A stretch of 60,050 bases of DNA, taken from positions 1 to 60,050 of the forward strand of contig JAEWIF010000035.1 of NCBI GenBank assembly GCA_023387335.1, in the 5' to 3' direction. The stretch comes from Pseudomonadota bacterium. GTDB lineage: Bacteria; Pseudomonadota; Gammaproteobacteria; Burkholderiales; Burkholderiaceae_C. This document shows positions 7,691 through 16,396 of the stretch, in pieces (within the stretch, counting starts at the first letter, position 1; each line of letters opens with the position of its first letter). The notes beneath the pieces are model-generated. The model was not told the DNA's origin. It made no database searches and saw nothing but the letters and a program-made list of their open reading frames with translations. Both the position numbers and the translations under genes were made by a program.

Positions 7691-9337
7691 ATGTCTTCTT
7701 CCCTGCAATCGCAGGTGCTCATCGTCGGCGCGGGGCCGGTCGGCCTGACGCTCGCCATGGACCTGGCGCAGCGCGGCATCGACGTGCTGTTGGCCGAGAC
7801 GCGCCACCGCGGCGAACCGCCCAGCGTCAAGTGCAACCACGTGTCGGCGCGCTCGATGGAGATCTTCCGGCGCCTGGGCGTGGGTCGCGCGCTGCGCGAT
7901 ACCGGCCTGCCCGCCGAGTACCCGAACGACGTCAGCTACCGCACCTCGTTCGCCGGCGACGAGATCGCGCGCATCCACATCCCGGGCCGCGCGCACCGCT
8001 ACACCGACAAGAGCGGCCCCGACGGCTGGTGGCCCACGCCGGAGCCGCCGCACCGCATCAACCAGATCTACCTGGAGCCGGTGCTGTTCGCGCACGCCGA
8101 ATCGCTGCGAGGCGTGCGCATCCTCAACCGCACGCGAATCGACGCTTACGAGCAGGACGACGAAGGCGTGTGGGCGACCGGCGTGAACCTCGACACCGAA
8201 GCGCCGGTGCGCATCCGTTGCGCCTACCTGGTCGGCTGCGACGGCGGCCGCTCGGGCGTGCGCAAGGCCATCGGCGCGAAGCTCTCGGGCGACGAGGTGG
8301 TCGGCCGCGTGCAGTCCACCTTCTTCCGCGCGCCCGACCTGCTGTCGCGTGCCAAGCACCAGCCCGCCTGGGCCACGTTCTCGCTCAACCCGCGCCGCAG
8401 CGGCAACGTGTACGCCATCGACGGCAAGGAAACCTTCCTGCTGCACAACTACCTGAAGCCGAGCGAGACCGACTTCGAGGCGGTGGACCGCGACTGGGCG
8501 ATCCGCACCATCCTCGGCGTGGGGCCGGACTTCCGCTACGAGATCATCAGCAAGGAAGACTGGATCGGCCGCCGCCTGGTGGCGGACCGCTTCCGCGACC
8601 GCCGCATGTTCATCTGCGGCGACTCCGCCCACCTGTGGATCCCGATGGCGGGCTACGGCATGAACGCCGGCATCGCCGACGCGATGAACCTGTCGTGGCA
8701 GCTCGCCGGCCGCCTGAACGGCTGGGCCGGCGAAGGCGCGCTGGGCGGCTACGAGGCCGAGCGGCTGCCGATCACCGAGCAGGTCTCGAAGTTCGCGATG
8801 AACCATGCCATCGCCCTGCAGAAGGAACGCGAGGGCGTGCCGGCCGGCATCGAGGAGCCCGGCCCCGCGGGCGAGGCCGCGCGCGCCACGGCCGGCAAGG
8901 CGCTGTACGACCTGAACGTCAAGCAGTACTGCTGCGCCGGCCTGAACTTCGGCTACTTCTACGAAGGCTCGCCGCTGATCGCCTACGACGGCGAGGCACC
9001 GCCCACGTACACCATGGACAGCTTCACGCCGTCCACCGTGCCGGGCTGCCGCACGCCGCACCTGTGGCTGGACGACGGCCGTTCGCTGTACGACGCGATG
9101 GGGGCGGAGTTCACGCTGCTGCGCATCGACCCGGCCGCCGACACGCGCCCGCTGGAAGAAGCGGCGGCCAAACGCGGCGTTCCGCTGAAGGTGCTGGACG
9201 TGAAGTCAGCGGAAGCGCCGGCGCTGTACCGGCACAAGCTCGTGCTGTCGCGGCCGGACCAGCACGTGGCCTGGCGCGGCGATCGCGTCCCGGAAGATGC
9301 GCTCGCGCTCATCGACCGGGTTCGCGGCGCGGCCTGA
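7691..9337 (+). CDS. FAD-dependent aromatic hydroxylase (PheA/TfdB/MhpA type)
   Basis: A 548-residue single-component flavoprotein monooxygenase. The N-terminal dinucleotide fold is VLIVGAGPVGLTLAMDLAQRG, the middle signature is YLVGCDGGRSGVRKAIG, and the FAD-ribityl motif is GDSAHLWIPMAGYGMNAGI. A C-terminal thioredoxin-like region (about 440-548) is typical of the phenol hydroxylase/MhpA branch. Such enzymes hydroxylate phenolic or hydroxyphenyl acids with NAD(P)H and O2. The start at 7691 is chosen for its GGAG spacing; ATG at 7649 would add 14 unlikely residues. It is divergent from a LysR gene, its probable regulator. The substrate is unknown. Confidence 0.85.
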   Translation: MSSSLQSQVLIVGAGPVGLTLAMDLAQRGIDVLLAETRHRGEPPSVKCNHVSARSMEIFRRLGVGRALRDTGLPAEYPNDVSYRTSFAGDEIARIHIPGRAHRYTDKSGPDGWWPTPEPPHRINQIYLEPVLFAHAESLRGVRILNRTRIDAYEQDDEGVWATGVNLDTEAPVRIRCAYLVGCDGGRSGVRKAIGAKLSGDEVVGRVQSTFFRAPDLLSRAKHQPAWATFSLNPRRSGNVYAIDGKETFLLHNYLKPSETDFEAVDRDWAIRTILGVGPDFRYEIISKEDWIGRRLVADRFRDRRMFICGDSAHLWIPMAGYGMNAGIADAMNLSWQLAGRLNGWAGEGALGGYEAERLPITEQVSKFAMNHAIALQKEREGVPAGIEEPGPAGEAARATAGKALYDLNVKQYCCAGLNFGYFYEGSPLIAYDGEAPPTYTMDSFTPSTVPGCRTPHLWLDDGRSLYDAMGAEFTLLRIDPAADTRPLEEAAAKRGVPLKVLDVKSAEAPALYRHKLVLSRPDQHVAWRGDRVPEDALALIDRVRGAA

Positions 9338-9339
9338 TC

Positions 9340-9425
9340 TGTCCGCCATGCGGACAAAACGTCCATGAATTTGACGCAAGTCAACCGCCGTCCATAAAAT
9401 GGACTTTCTATCCGTTCTGCGGACA
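9340..9425 (+). promoter_or_regulatory. promoter with three IclR-type dyads
   Basis: TTGACG (9371-9376) and TAAAAT (9395-9400), 18 bases apart, form a sigma-70 promoter for the receptor genes. Three 17-base dyads of form TGTCCR-N5-YGGACA surround it: TGTCCGCCATGCGGACA (9340-9356), CGTCCATAAAATGGACT across the -10 (9389-9405), and TATCCGTTCTGCGGACA (9409-9425). The first is identical base for base to one at 12298-12314. Confidence 0.7.
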
Positions 9426-9479
9426 CGCAGGGCAGGGATCCGCTTTCCGGCATCCGCCGTCCATCTGGAGACAAGCTTC

Positions 9480-10490
9480 ATGCGAACCCCCTTCTTCGCC
9501 GCCCGCCGGCACACGCTGCGCGCCCTCTCTCTCGCCGCCGCCGTGGGCGCCCCGTTCCTGTTCCATGCCCCGCAGGCCGCCGCGCAGGCCGCCTATCCCG
9601 ACCGGCCGGTGAAGATCGTCGTGGGCTTCGCTCCCGGCGGCACCAACGACATCGTGGCCCGCCTCGTGGCGCAGAAGCTGGGCGACCGCCTGAAGCAGTC
9701 GTTCATCGTCGACAACAAGCCCGGCGCCAACTCCGCGGTGGGCAACGACATGGTCGCCAAGTCCAAGGCCGACGGCTACACGCTGCTGGTGTCCTCCAGC
9801 GGCGGCCTGACCACCAACCCGGTGCTGATGAAGAACCTGCCGTACGACCCGGAGAAGGACTACGAGCCGATCGCGCTGCTGGGCACCTTCCCGCTGGTCG
9901 TCACGGTGAACCCGTCGCTGCCGGTCAAGAACCTGCAGGAGCTGGTGCAGTACGGCAAGACCAAGGCCAAGGACGGCGTCCTCGACAACGGCACGCCCAC
10001 CACCTCGTTCGTGCTGGTGGCCGAAACGCTGGCCGCCGCGTCGGGCCTGAAGTTCCAGCACGTCACCTACCGCGGATCGGGCCCTGTCGTGTCCGCGCTG
10101 CTCGGTGGCGAGATCCCCGTCGCCGTGCTGGACAGCGCCGCGGTGATGAGCCAGGTCAAGGCCGGCAAGCTCAAGGCGCTGGCGGTCACCACCGGCAAGC
10201 GCACGGCGGCCCTGCCCGACGTGCCCACCGTCGCGGAGTCCGGCTTCGCCGGCTACGACGTGCCGATCTGGACCGCGCTGATGGCGCCCAAGGGCACGCC
10301 GCAGCCCGTGCTGGCCCAGCTGCGCGCCGCCATGGCGGACACCCTGAAGGACAAGGACTTCATCGAGAAGCTGCACGCGCTGGGCATGGACCCGGGCAAC
10401 GCCGATGCGCCGGCCCTGGCCAAGCGAATCAGCGCCGACATCGCGCGCTGGACCGACGTGGCCGCCAAGGCCAACATCAAGCCCGAATAA
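9480..10490 (+). CDS. Bug/TctC-type periplasmic receptor
   Basis: A 336-residue Bug-family receptor with a long signal peptide (about 1-37, ending PQAAAQA). Family segments follow: YPDRPVKIVVGFAPGGTNDI, VDNKPGANSAVGNDMVA, ADGYTLLVSSSGGLTTNP and AVTTGKRTAALPDVPTVAE. The start at 9480 follows a CTGGAG ribosome site; an upstream in-frame ATG (9399) lies in the promoter and is unlikely. It is the first gene behind the dyad-rich promoter and is followed 24 bases later by a second receptor. The ligand is unknown; a carboxylated aromatic would fit the neighbouring dioxygenase operon. Confidence 0.85.
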   Translation: MRTPFFAARRHTLRALSLAAAVGAPFLFHAPQAAAQAAYPDRPVKIVVGFAPGGTNDIVARLVAQKLGDRLKQSFIVDNKPGANSAVGNDMVAKSKADGYTLLVSSSGGLTTNPVLMKNLPYDPEKDYEPIALLGTFPLVVTVNPSLPVKNLQELVQYGKTKAKDGVLDNGTPTTSFVLVAETLAAASGLKFQHVTYRGSGPVVSALLGGEIPVAVLDSAAVMSQVKAGKLKALAVTTGKRTAALPDVPTVAESGFAGYDVPIWTALMAPKGTPQPVLAQLRAAMADTLKDKDFIEKLHALGMDPGNADAPALAKRISADIARWTDVAAKANIKPE

Positions 10491-10514
10491 GCCGAAGAGG
10501 CGGAGGAGACAGGC

Positions 10515-11486
10515 ATGGACCGTTCGATTCCGAAGCTGCTCGGAGCGCTGGCGCTCGCCCTGTCCGCGGGCGCGGGCTGGGCGCAGGCCTTCCCGAGCAA
10601 GCCGATCACGCTGATCGTTCCGTTCGCGCCCGGCGCGTCGGCGGACGGCATCGCGCGGGTCGTGGGGCGTGAGCTGTCGCAGGCGCTGGGACAACCCGTC
10701 GTCGTGGACAACAAGCCCGGTGCGGGCGGCGCGCTGGGCCTGATCGCGGTGGCCAAGGCGCCGGCCGACGGCCACACCATCGGCCTGGGCGCCACCGGCG
10801 CCATCGCGGTCAACCCGCACCTGCCCGACGCGCCGCCGCTCAAGCCCGAGCGCGAGCTGATGCCCCTGGGCAAGCTGGCCGACATCCCGCTGGTGTTCAT
10901 CGCCTCGCCCGCCACCGGTTTCGGCAACCTGCAGGCTTTCCTGAACGGCGCGCGCAAGAAGGAAGGCGGCCTCTCGTACGGCACCGCGGGCCAGTACACG
11001 GCCCAGCATCTTTCCGGCGAACTGCTCGCCAGCCTGAGCGGCGCGCCGCTGGTGCCCGTGCCCTACCGCGGCAGCGGCCCGGCCGTGACCGACGTGCTGG
11101 GCGGCACGCTGCCTTCGGCGATGGTCGACCTCACCTCGGCCTATCCGCACGTGAAGGCCGGCAAGCTGGTGGCGCTGGGCGTGACCAGCTCCGCGCGCAG
11201 CAAGGTCGCGCCCGAGATCCCCACGCTGGCGGAAGAAGGCGTCAAGGGCTACGCGGCGCCGGCCTGGATGGGCCTGTTCCTGCCCGCGAAGACGCCGGCG
11301 GATGTGTCGGCCAGGCTTTCGTCCGCGCTACAGAAGGTGATGGCCGATCCCGCGGTGCAGACCCAGATCGCCAACCTGGCCGCCGAGCCGGCTTACATGG
11401 ACGGCAAGGCGTTCGGCCAGTTCATCGCGGGCGAGTCGAAGAAGTGGGCCGAGGTGATTGCGAAGATCCCCGCGCCCAAGAAGTAA
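10515..11486 (+). CDS. second Bug/TctC-type periplasmic receptor
   Basis: A 323-residue Bug-family receptor: signal peptide about 1-24 (LALALSAGAGWAQA), then FPSKPITLIVPFAPGASADG, VDNKPGAGGALG and ADGHTIGLGATGAIAVNPH. A GGAGGAG ribosome site precedes the ATG. It is clearly divergent from the receptor just upstream, so it is not a recent duplication; two ligands or two affinities are likely. The 3' end faces the IclR gene with nine bases between the stop codons. Confidence 0.85.
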   Translation: MDRSIPKLLGALALALSAGAGWAQAFPSKPITLIVPFAPGASADGIARVVGRELSQALGQPVVVDNKPGAGGALGLIAVAKAPADGHTIGLGATGAIAVNPHLPDAPPLKPERELMPLGKLADIPLVFIASPATGFGNLQAFLNGARKKEGGLSYGTAGQYTAQHLSGELLASLSGAPLVPVPYRGSGPAVTDVLGGTLPSAMVDLTSAYPHVKAGKLVALGVTSSARSKVAPEIPTLAEEGVKGYAAPAWMGLFLPAKTPADVSARLSSALQKVMADPAVQTQIANLAAEPAYMDGKAFGQFIAGESKKWAEVIAKIPAPKK

Positions 11487-11495
11487 GAGAAGGCG

Positions 11496-12269
11496 TCAGG
11501 CGCGCTTGCGGCTCGAACTGCCGAAGCCCAGCGCGTCCGACAGCCGCACCGCCTCGTCCAGCAGCAGCTGCGCCACCGCCTTCTGGCGCGCGGCGTCCAG
11601 CCGCACCTCGGGGCCGAACACCCCGATCGATCCGGCCACCTGCGCCTCGCGGTCGAAGAACGGCACCGCCACCGCCACGGCGCCCGAGATCAGTTCGCTG
11701 CGGCTGGTGGAGTAGCCGCGCTTGCGCGTGGCGGCCAGTTCCGATTCCAGTTCCTTGAGGTCGATGCGCGTGCCCTGCGCCAGCGTGCGCAGCTGCTCGG
11801 GCGAAGGAGACTGGTGCGCCAGGATTGCGCGGCCGGTGGCGCCCAGCACGATCTTCTCGGTGTAGCCGACGCCGCGCTTGAAATTCAGCGGCTGCGGGCT
11901 CGGCAGCTCTTCCACGCACAGCCGCATGTTCCCCTGCGGCACGAACAGCGCGACGGTCTCCTGCGTCTCCTGCCAGAGCCGGCGCATCACCGGTTCCGCC
12001 ACGCTCTTCAAGTCCAGCGTGGACTTCCACACGTGGGCCAGCCGCGCCACCGAGGGCCCGAGCCGGAAGCGCTGCGGCTCGCCCACGGAGACCAGGAAGC
12101 CGCTCTCCTCCAGGGTGTAGAGCAGCCGGTACAGCGTGGGGCGCGACAGCTCCACGCGCTTGAGCAGCTCGGCGGGCGACAGCTCCGGGTCGCCCTCGGT
12201 GAAGGCGAGCAGGATGTCCAGCGCGCGGCCTACGGCGCGCACGTTGTCGTTCTTGTCGGTGGTCGTCAT
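11496..12269 (-). CDS. IclR-family regulator of the 9.4 and 12.3 kb promoters
   Basis: A 257-residue IclR protein. The N-terminal winged helix is RAVGRALDILLAF...LSPAELLKRVELSRPTLYRLL. The effector domain contains VGYTEKIVLGATGRAILAH, RKRGYSTSRSELISGAVAVAVPFFD and GSIGVFGPEVRLD. GGGAGA lies seven bases before the ATG. Its own promoter region contains the dyad at 12298-12314, so autoregulation is likely. The same dyads precede the receptor genes at 9.4 kb and the oxygenase operon at 12.4 kb, making this the probable shared regulator of both. Confidence 0.88.
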   Translation of the reverse strand: MTTTDKNDNVRAVGRALDILLAFTEGDPELSPAELLKRVELSRPTLYRLLYTLEESGFLVSVGEPQRFRLGPSVARLAHVWKSTLDLKSVAEPVMRRLWQETQETVALFVPQGNMRLCVEELPSPQPLNFKRGVGYTEKIVLGATGRAILAHQSPSPEQLRTLAQGTRIDLKELESELAATRKRGYSTSRSELISGAVAVAVPFFDREAQVAGSIGVFGPEVRLDAARQKAVAQLLLDEAVRLSDALGFGSSSRKRA

Positions 12270-12297
12270 CGCGAAATCTCCCTGGGTCCGGAGGGAT

Positions 12298-12371
12298 TGT
12301 CCGCCATGCGGACACGTTGACCAAATTTTCTTTTAGTCCGTATAATGGATTCCTTGTCCACTCAACGGACA
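12298..12371. promoter_or_regulatory. dioxygenase-operon promoter with IclR-type dyads
   Basis: TTGACC (12317-12322) and a consensus TATAAT (12341-12346), 18 bases apart, drive the reductase operon. Dyads are TGTCCGCCATGCGGACA (12298-12314), a degenerate AGTCCGTATAATGGATT over the -10 (12335-12351), and TGTCCACTCAACGGACA (12355-12371). From the -35 to the last dyad the layout repeats that at 9.4 kb exactly: the middle dyad begins 18 bases after the -35 start and the last begins 20 bases later. Confidence 0.75.
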
Positions 12372-12385
12372 CATGGAGTTTTCCC

Positions 12386-13381
12386 ATGAGCCAACACATC
12401 CCCGTCACCCTCCTCTTCGCCGACGGCGTCTCGCACCGGCTGGCCGTGCCGTGCGGCGGCAAGCTGATCGATGCGGCGGCCGAAGCCGGCCTGAACCTGC
12501 TGACCGACTGCTCCAACGGCCAGTGCGGCACCTGCACCGCGCAGCTGGTGTCCGGCAACGTGGACCTGGACGACTACGACAGCGCCGTCCTGCCCGATGA
12601 CGATCGCGCCTCCGGTTCGGTGCTGCCCTGCGTGTGCCGCGTCAACGGCACCTGCGCCATCGAATTTCCGTACGACTCCACCGAGGCCCTGAGCGAGGAG
12701 CCCGAGCCCATCGCGGCGCAGGTGGTGGCGGTGGAACAGGTGGCCAGCGAAACCGTGCGCCTGGAAGTGCAGGTGCCCGAACAGGTGGTGTTCGAGCCCG
12801 GCCAGTACGTGCGCATCCAGCCGGCCGGCACCGACATCTCGCGGTCCTATTCGATGGCGAACGTGCCCGGCGCGGACCGCCTGCAGTTCTTCATCCGCCT
12901 GGTGCCGGGCGGCGCGTTCTCGGAGTGGCTGGCGGGCGCCAAGGCCGGCGACGCGGTGGAACTGAGCACGCCGCACGGCAGCTTCTTCCTGCGCGACGAG
13001 GAGCGGCCCCGCCTGTTCGTCGCGGGCGGCACGGGCGTCGCGCCGTTCCTGTCGATGCTGCGCAGCCTGGCCGCGCATCCGTCCTCGCAGCGCACCACGC
13101 TGCTGATCGGCGCCCGCACGCCGGGCCACCTGTTCGCGCTGGACGAGGTGAACCAGCTGCGCGAGCAGCTGGACGGCCTGGACCTGCAGGTCGCCGTCGA
13201 ACAGGACGCGCAACCCGGCAGCCACCACGGCTATGCCACCGACCTGATTCCGCAACTGGGACTCGATCCTTCCACGCGCGTCTACCTGTGTGGCCCGCCG
13301 CCCATGGTGGAAGCCGGCCGCAAGGCGGCCGAGGCCGCCGGCCTCAAGCGCGCCGACGTGCTCTGCGAACGATTCGCCTGA
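12386..13381 (+). CDS. ring-hydroxylating dioxygenase reductase (BenC/AntC type)
   Basis: A 331-residue reductase. The N-terminal ferredoxin has C42-x4-C47-x2-C50 and C82 or C84; the FAD domain has R153-SYSMAN; the NAD domain has LFVAGGTGVAPFLSML and YLCGPPPMVEAG. It carries electrons from NADH to the Rieske oxygenase encoded next. The start at 12386 lies about 8 bases after GGAG; the longer frame back to 12317 would run through the promoter. First gene of a six-gene plus-strand operon. Confidence 0.88.
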   Translation: MSQHIPVTLLFADGVSHRLAVPCGGKLIDAAAEAGLNLLTDCSNGQCGTCTAQLVSGNVDLDDYDSAVLPDDDRASGSVLPCVCRVNGTCAIEFPYDSTEALSEEPEPIAAQVVAVEQVASETVRLEVQVPEQVVFEPGQYVRIQPAGTDISRSYSMANVPGADRLQFFIRLVPGGAFSEWLAGAKAGDAVELSTPHGSFFLRDEERPRLFVAGGTGVAPFLSMLRSLAAHPSSQRTTLLIGARTPGHLFALDEVNQLREQLDGLDLQVAVEQDAQPGSHHGYATDLIPQLGLDPSTRVYLCGPPPMVEAGRKAAEAAGLKRADVLCERFA

Positions 13382-13407
13382 CCCACCCCATTCCAGCGAG
13401 ACAACCC

Positions 13408-14775
13408 ATGATCCCGATCACCACCGAATCCCGCTACAACGCGATGGTCAAGCTCCGCGAGGGCAAGATCAGCCGCGAGATCTTCTCGGACAAGGACATC
13501 TTCCAGGAGGAGCTGGAGAAGGTCTTCACCCGCGCCTGGCTGTTCGTCGGCCACGAGAGCCAGGTGCCCAACCCGGGCGACTTCTTCACCTCGCGCATGG
13601 GCGCCGAGTCGGTGATCCTGGCGCGCGACAAGAAGAAGAAGGTGCACGTGTTCCTGAACTCGTGCCGCCACCGCGGCATGAAGGTCTGCCAGTACGACCA
13701 CGGCAACACCCAGCTCTTCACCTGCCCGTACCACAGCTGGAGCTACACCACCGACGGCAAGCTGTTCGGCGTGCCCCAGTTCAAGGGCCTGTACGAAGGC
13801 TGCCTCGACAAGGAGGAGTGGTCGCTGATCGAGCCGCCGAAGGTGGAGACGTACAAGGGCACGGTGTGGGCCAGCTGGGACAAGGACGCGCCCGACCTGC
13901 TCACCTACCTGGGCGACGCCAAGGTGCACCTGGACCTGGCGCTCGACTGCCGCGACGGCCGCGAAGGCGGCTCCGAGGTGCTGTTCGGCGTGCACAAGTG
14001 GATCATCCCGGCCAACTGGAAATTCGCCGCCGAGAACTTCCTGGGCGACACGTACCACAACGTGAGCCACCGCTCGGTGGACCTGATCGGCATCGGCCCG
14101 AGCGCCGAAGCCGGCGAGAAGGGCCGCCGCGACAACGAGCTGGAGAAGGCCCAGCACGTGTGGGTGAACTTCCCCGCCGGCCACGGCGTGCACAGCGCGC
14201 TGATGCCGGAGAACTGGGAGTTCCTGGACACGTACAAGAACAACCCGGTGGTCGCCGAGTACTTCCGCGAGGCGCACGCCAAGCGCAAGGAGCGCCTGGG
14301 CGCCGAGCGCAACCGCCTCGTGCCCTTCGTCGGCACGATCTGGCCAAACGTCTCGTTCCACGGCAACCAGCCGCGCAACCTGTGCGTGTGGCATCCGCAC
14401 GGCCCGGAGTCGACCGAAGCCTGGCGCTTCTTCCTGGTGGACGCCGACGCGCCGCAGGAGGTCAAGGATTTCCTGCGCGCCTACTACATGCGCTACTCGG
14501 GCCCCGCGGGCATGACCGAGCAGGACGACATGGAGAACTGGAACTACGCCACCGCCGGCAGCCGCGGCGTGATCGCCAAGCGCTACCCGTACAACTACCA
14601 GCAGTCGCTGGGCAAGGTGCAGACCACCGGGCCGGTGGCGGGCAACGTGAGCCTGCAGGTGAGCGAGGAGAACCCGCGCCAGTTCTACCGCCGCTGGCGC
14701 GACTACATGAACGACGCCGACTGGGACACGCTGCTGGGCCGCAAGGACAAGGAACCGGCCAGCTTCGCGGAGTAA
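13408..14775 (+). CDS. Rieske aromatic-ring dioxygenase alpha subunit
   Basis: A 455-residue oxygenase alpha subunit. The Rieske ligands are C86-R-H88 and C106-P-Y-H109. The catalytic iron site is PANWKFAAENFLGD214 with H217 and H221. The length and the NFLGDTYHNVSH form resemble the naphthalene/biphenyl/phenylpropionate-type oxygenases rather than TphA2. It catalyses cis-dihydroxylation of an aromatic ring; the substrate cannot be read. It follows the reductase by 26 bases, but its beta subunit is displaced two genes downstream, after an SDR. Confidence 0.88.
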   Translation: MIPITTESRYNAMVKLREGKISREIFSDKDIFQEELEKVFTRAWLFVGHESQVPNPGDFFTSRMGAESVILARDKKKKVHVFLNSCRHRGMKVCQYDHGNTQLFTCPYHSWSYTTDGKLFGVPQFKGLYEGCLDKEEWSLIEPPKVETYKGTVWASWDKDAPDLLTYLGDAKVHLDLALDCRDGREGGSEVLFGVHKWIIPANWKFAAENFLGDTYHNVSHRSVDLIGIGPSAEAGEKGRRDNELEKAQHVWVNFPAGHGVHSALMPENWEFLDTYKNNPVVAEYFREAHAKRKERLGAERNRLVPFVGTIWPNVSFHGNQPRNLCVWHPHGPESTEAWRFFLVDADAPQEVKDFLRAYYMRYSGPAGMTEQDDMENWNYATAGSRGVIAKRYPYNYQQSLGKVQTTGPVAGNVSLQVSEENPRQFYRRWRDYMNDADWDTLLGRKDKEPASFAE

Positions 14776-14778
14776 GCC

Positions 14779-15567
14779 ATGGGCGTCGTCATCGTCACCG
14801 GCGGGACCTTCGGGCTGGGGCAGTCGATCACCGTCGAACTCGCCCGGCGCGGCCACCAGGTGGTCGCCTTCGGGCTCGCACAGCCGCAGGTCTCGAGCAC
14901 CGCGCAGGGCCTGGACTCGCTGGCCTCCGAGTTGGAGCAGGCCGGCTGCAAGGCCGACGTGCTGGAGGCGGACGTCTCCAGCGCGGCCGATGTCAAACGC
15001 GTCGTGGACCACGCGGTCTCTCGCTACGGCGCCGTGAACGGCCTGGTCAACAACGCCGCCATCGGCCCGCTGGGCACCGTGCTCACCACCGAGGAATCGC
15101 TGTTCGAGCGCATCCTCGACGTGAACCTCAAGGGCACCTACCTGATGTCGCGCGAGGTGATCCCGCACATGGCGCGCGCGGGCGGCGGCGCCATCGTCAA
15201 CATCGGCTCCGGCGCCGGCTACGGCAAGCCCAACATGGCCGCGTACAGCGCCAGCAAGGGCGGCATCGTGGCGCTGAGCATGGCGATGGCCTACGACCAC
15301 TTCCACGACCGCGTGCGGGTGAACGTCGCCATCCCCGGCGGCGGCGGCATCGTCTCGGGCATGAGCGTGGGCCGCTTCGGCGGCGACGCCGACGCCTTCC
15401 TGCGCAAGCCCGCGCCCGGCACCGCGGCCGGCCGCCCCGCCACCGGCCGCGACCTGGCCAACGCGGTCGCCTTCCTGCTGTCCGACGAAGCCGCCACCAT
15501 CTCGGGCACCGTGCTCGACGTCGGCTGCTTCGCCCACCAGGGCGGCCCGGTGCCGCCCAAGAACTGA
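14779..15567 (+). CDS. SDR-family oxidoreductase, probable dihydrodiol dehydrogenase
   Basis: A 262-residue short-chain dehydrogenase. The NAD(P) site is VTGGTFGLGQSI, the structural Asn motif LVNNAAIG, the catalytic Ser near NIGSGAGYG, and Tyr-Lys in AYSASKGG. The usual PG motif after the active site reads AIPGGGGIVSGM. Inserted between the alpha and beta subunit genes of a ring dioxygenase, it most likely oxidises the cis-dihydrodiol product to a catechol. It begins three bases after the alpha subunit stop. Confidence 0.85.
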   Translation: MGVVIVTGGTFGLGQSITVELARRGHQVVAFGLAQPQVSSTAQGLDSLASELEQAGCKADVLEADVSSAADVKRVVDHAVSRYGAVNGLVNNAAIGPLGTVLTTEESLFERILDVNLKGTYLMSREVIPHMARAGGGAIVNIGSGAGYGKPNMAAYSASKGGIVALSMAMAYDHFHDRVRVNVAIPGGGGIVSGMSVGRFGGDADAFLRKPAPGTAAGRPATGRDLANAVAFLLSDEAATISGTVLDVGCFAHQGGPVPPKN

Positions 15568-15590
15568 ACCCAGAACACTCCGGAGCAACC

Positions 15591-16187
15591 ATGTCCGAAA
15601 CCGCCGAGACCCTGGCCCCCGCCACGGCCGCCCCCGCCGCCAAGCGCCTGCCGCGCGACGACCGCTACTTCGCGATCAAGCGCGAGATCGAGGAATTCCT
15701 CTACGACGAAGCCGTGCTGCTGGACGACCGCCGCTTCAGGGAATGGCTGGAGACGCTGGCCGATGACCTGCGCTACTTCATGCCCATGGAATACAACGTG
15801 AAGTTCGGCGACCACGCCACGCGCGAGCTGACCACGCGCGAGAAGCACATGAGCTGGTTCAACGAGGGCAAGTGGACGCTGGGCAAGCGCGCCGAGCAGA
15901 TCCTCACCGGCGTTCACTGGGCCGAGGAGCCGCTGTCGCGCGTCTGCCGCATGGTCAGCAACGTGCAGCTCACGGCCATCGAGACCAATGCGGAAGGCCA
16001 GGAGGAAGTGGACGTCTCCAGCCGCTTCCTGATCTACCAGAACCGCTGCGAGTACGAGCAGTACTTCTTCGTCGGCGACCGGCTGGACCGCATGCGCCGC
16101 ACGGCCGAAGGCTGGAAGCTGGCGCAGCGCGAGATCCGCATCCACCAGAACGTGCTGCTGGCCAAGAATCTGTCCATCTTCTTCTAG
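15591..16187 (+). CDS. ring-hydroxylating dioxygenase beta subunit
   Basis: A 198-residue beta subunit with an Ala-rich N-terminal extension of about 20 residues. The core then follows (IEEFLYDEAVLLDDRRFREWLETLADDLRYFMP...) and the terminal strand WKLAQREIRIHQNVLLAKNLSIFF. It gives structural support to the alpha3beta3 oxygenase. A CGGAG site precedes the ATG. Its length and final motif match the biphenyl/phenylpropionate beta subunits, in agreement with the alpha subunit type. Confidence 0.87.
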   Translation: MSETAETLAPATAAPAAKRLPRDDRYFAIKREIEEFLYDEAVLLDDRRFREWLETLADDLRYFMPMEYNVKFGDHATRELTTREKHMSWFNEGKWTLGKRAEQILTGVHWAEEPLSRVCRMVSNVQLTAIETNAEGQEEVDVSSRFLIYQNRCEYEQYFFVGDRLDRMRRTAEGWKLAQREIRIHQNVLLAKNLSIFF

Positions 16188-16196
16188 GAGCAAGTC

Positions 16197-16376
16197 ATGC
16201 TGAACCTGCTGGCGATCGAACCCGGGCACTTCATCCGCCTGAAGAACGGCACCACCGCGCAAGTGGTGGAGAACATCGGCGACGGCATCTGGCTGAAGGC
16301 GAAGCTGGCCGACGGCGAGGAGGACCTGGTCTTCTGCGAGGATATCGCCGGCCTGGCCGAAGCGCGGCCGGCCTGA
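16197..16376 (+). CDS. small 59-residue protein of the dioxygenase operon
   Basis: A 59-codon frame lies between the beta subunit and aldolase genes, starting nine bases after the beta subunit stop behind a TAGGAG site. The product reads MLNLLAIEPGHFIRLKNG, then TTAQVVENIGDGIWLKAKL, then an acidic segment with FCEDIAGLAEARPA. It is acidic, has no membrane segment or signal, and has the alternating pattern of a small beta barrel (KOW/SH3-like). Tight spacing on both sides and good ribosome sites argue that it is translated. I do not recognise it. A role in assembling or tuning the oxygenase is a guess from position only. Confidence 0.7.
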   Translation: MLNLLAIEPGHFIRLKNGTTAQVVENIGDGIWLKAKLADGEEDLVFCEDIAGLAEARPA

Positions 16377-16396
16377 AGTTCCCTGGAGGAGACGAC

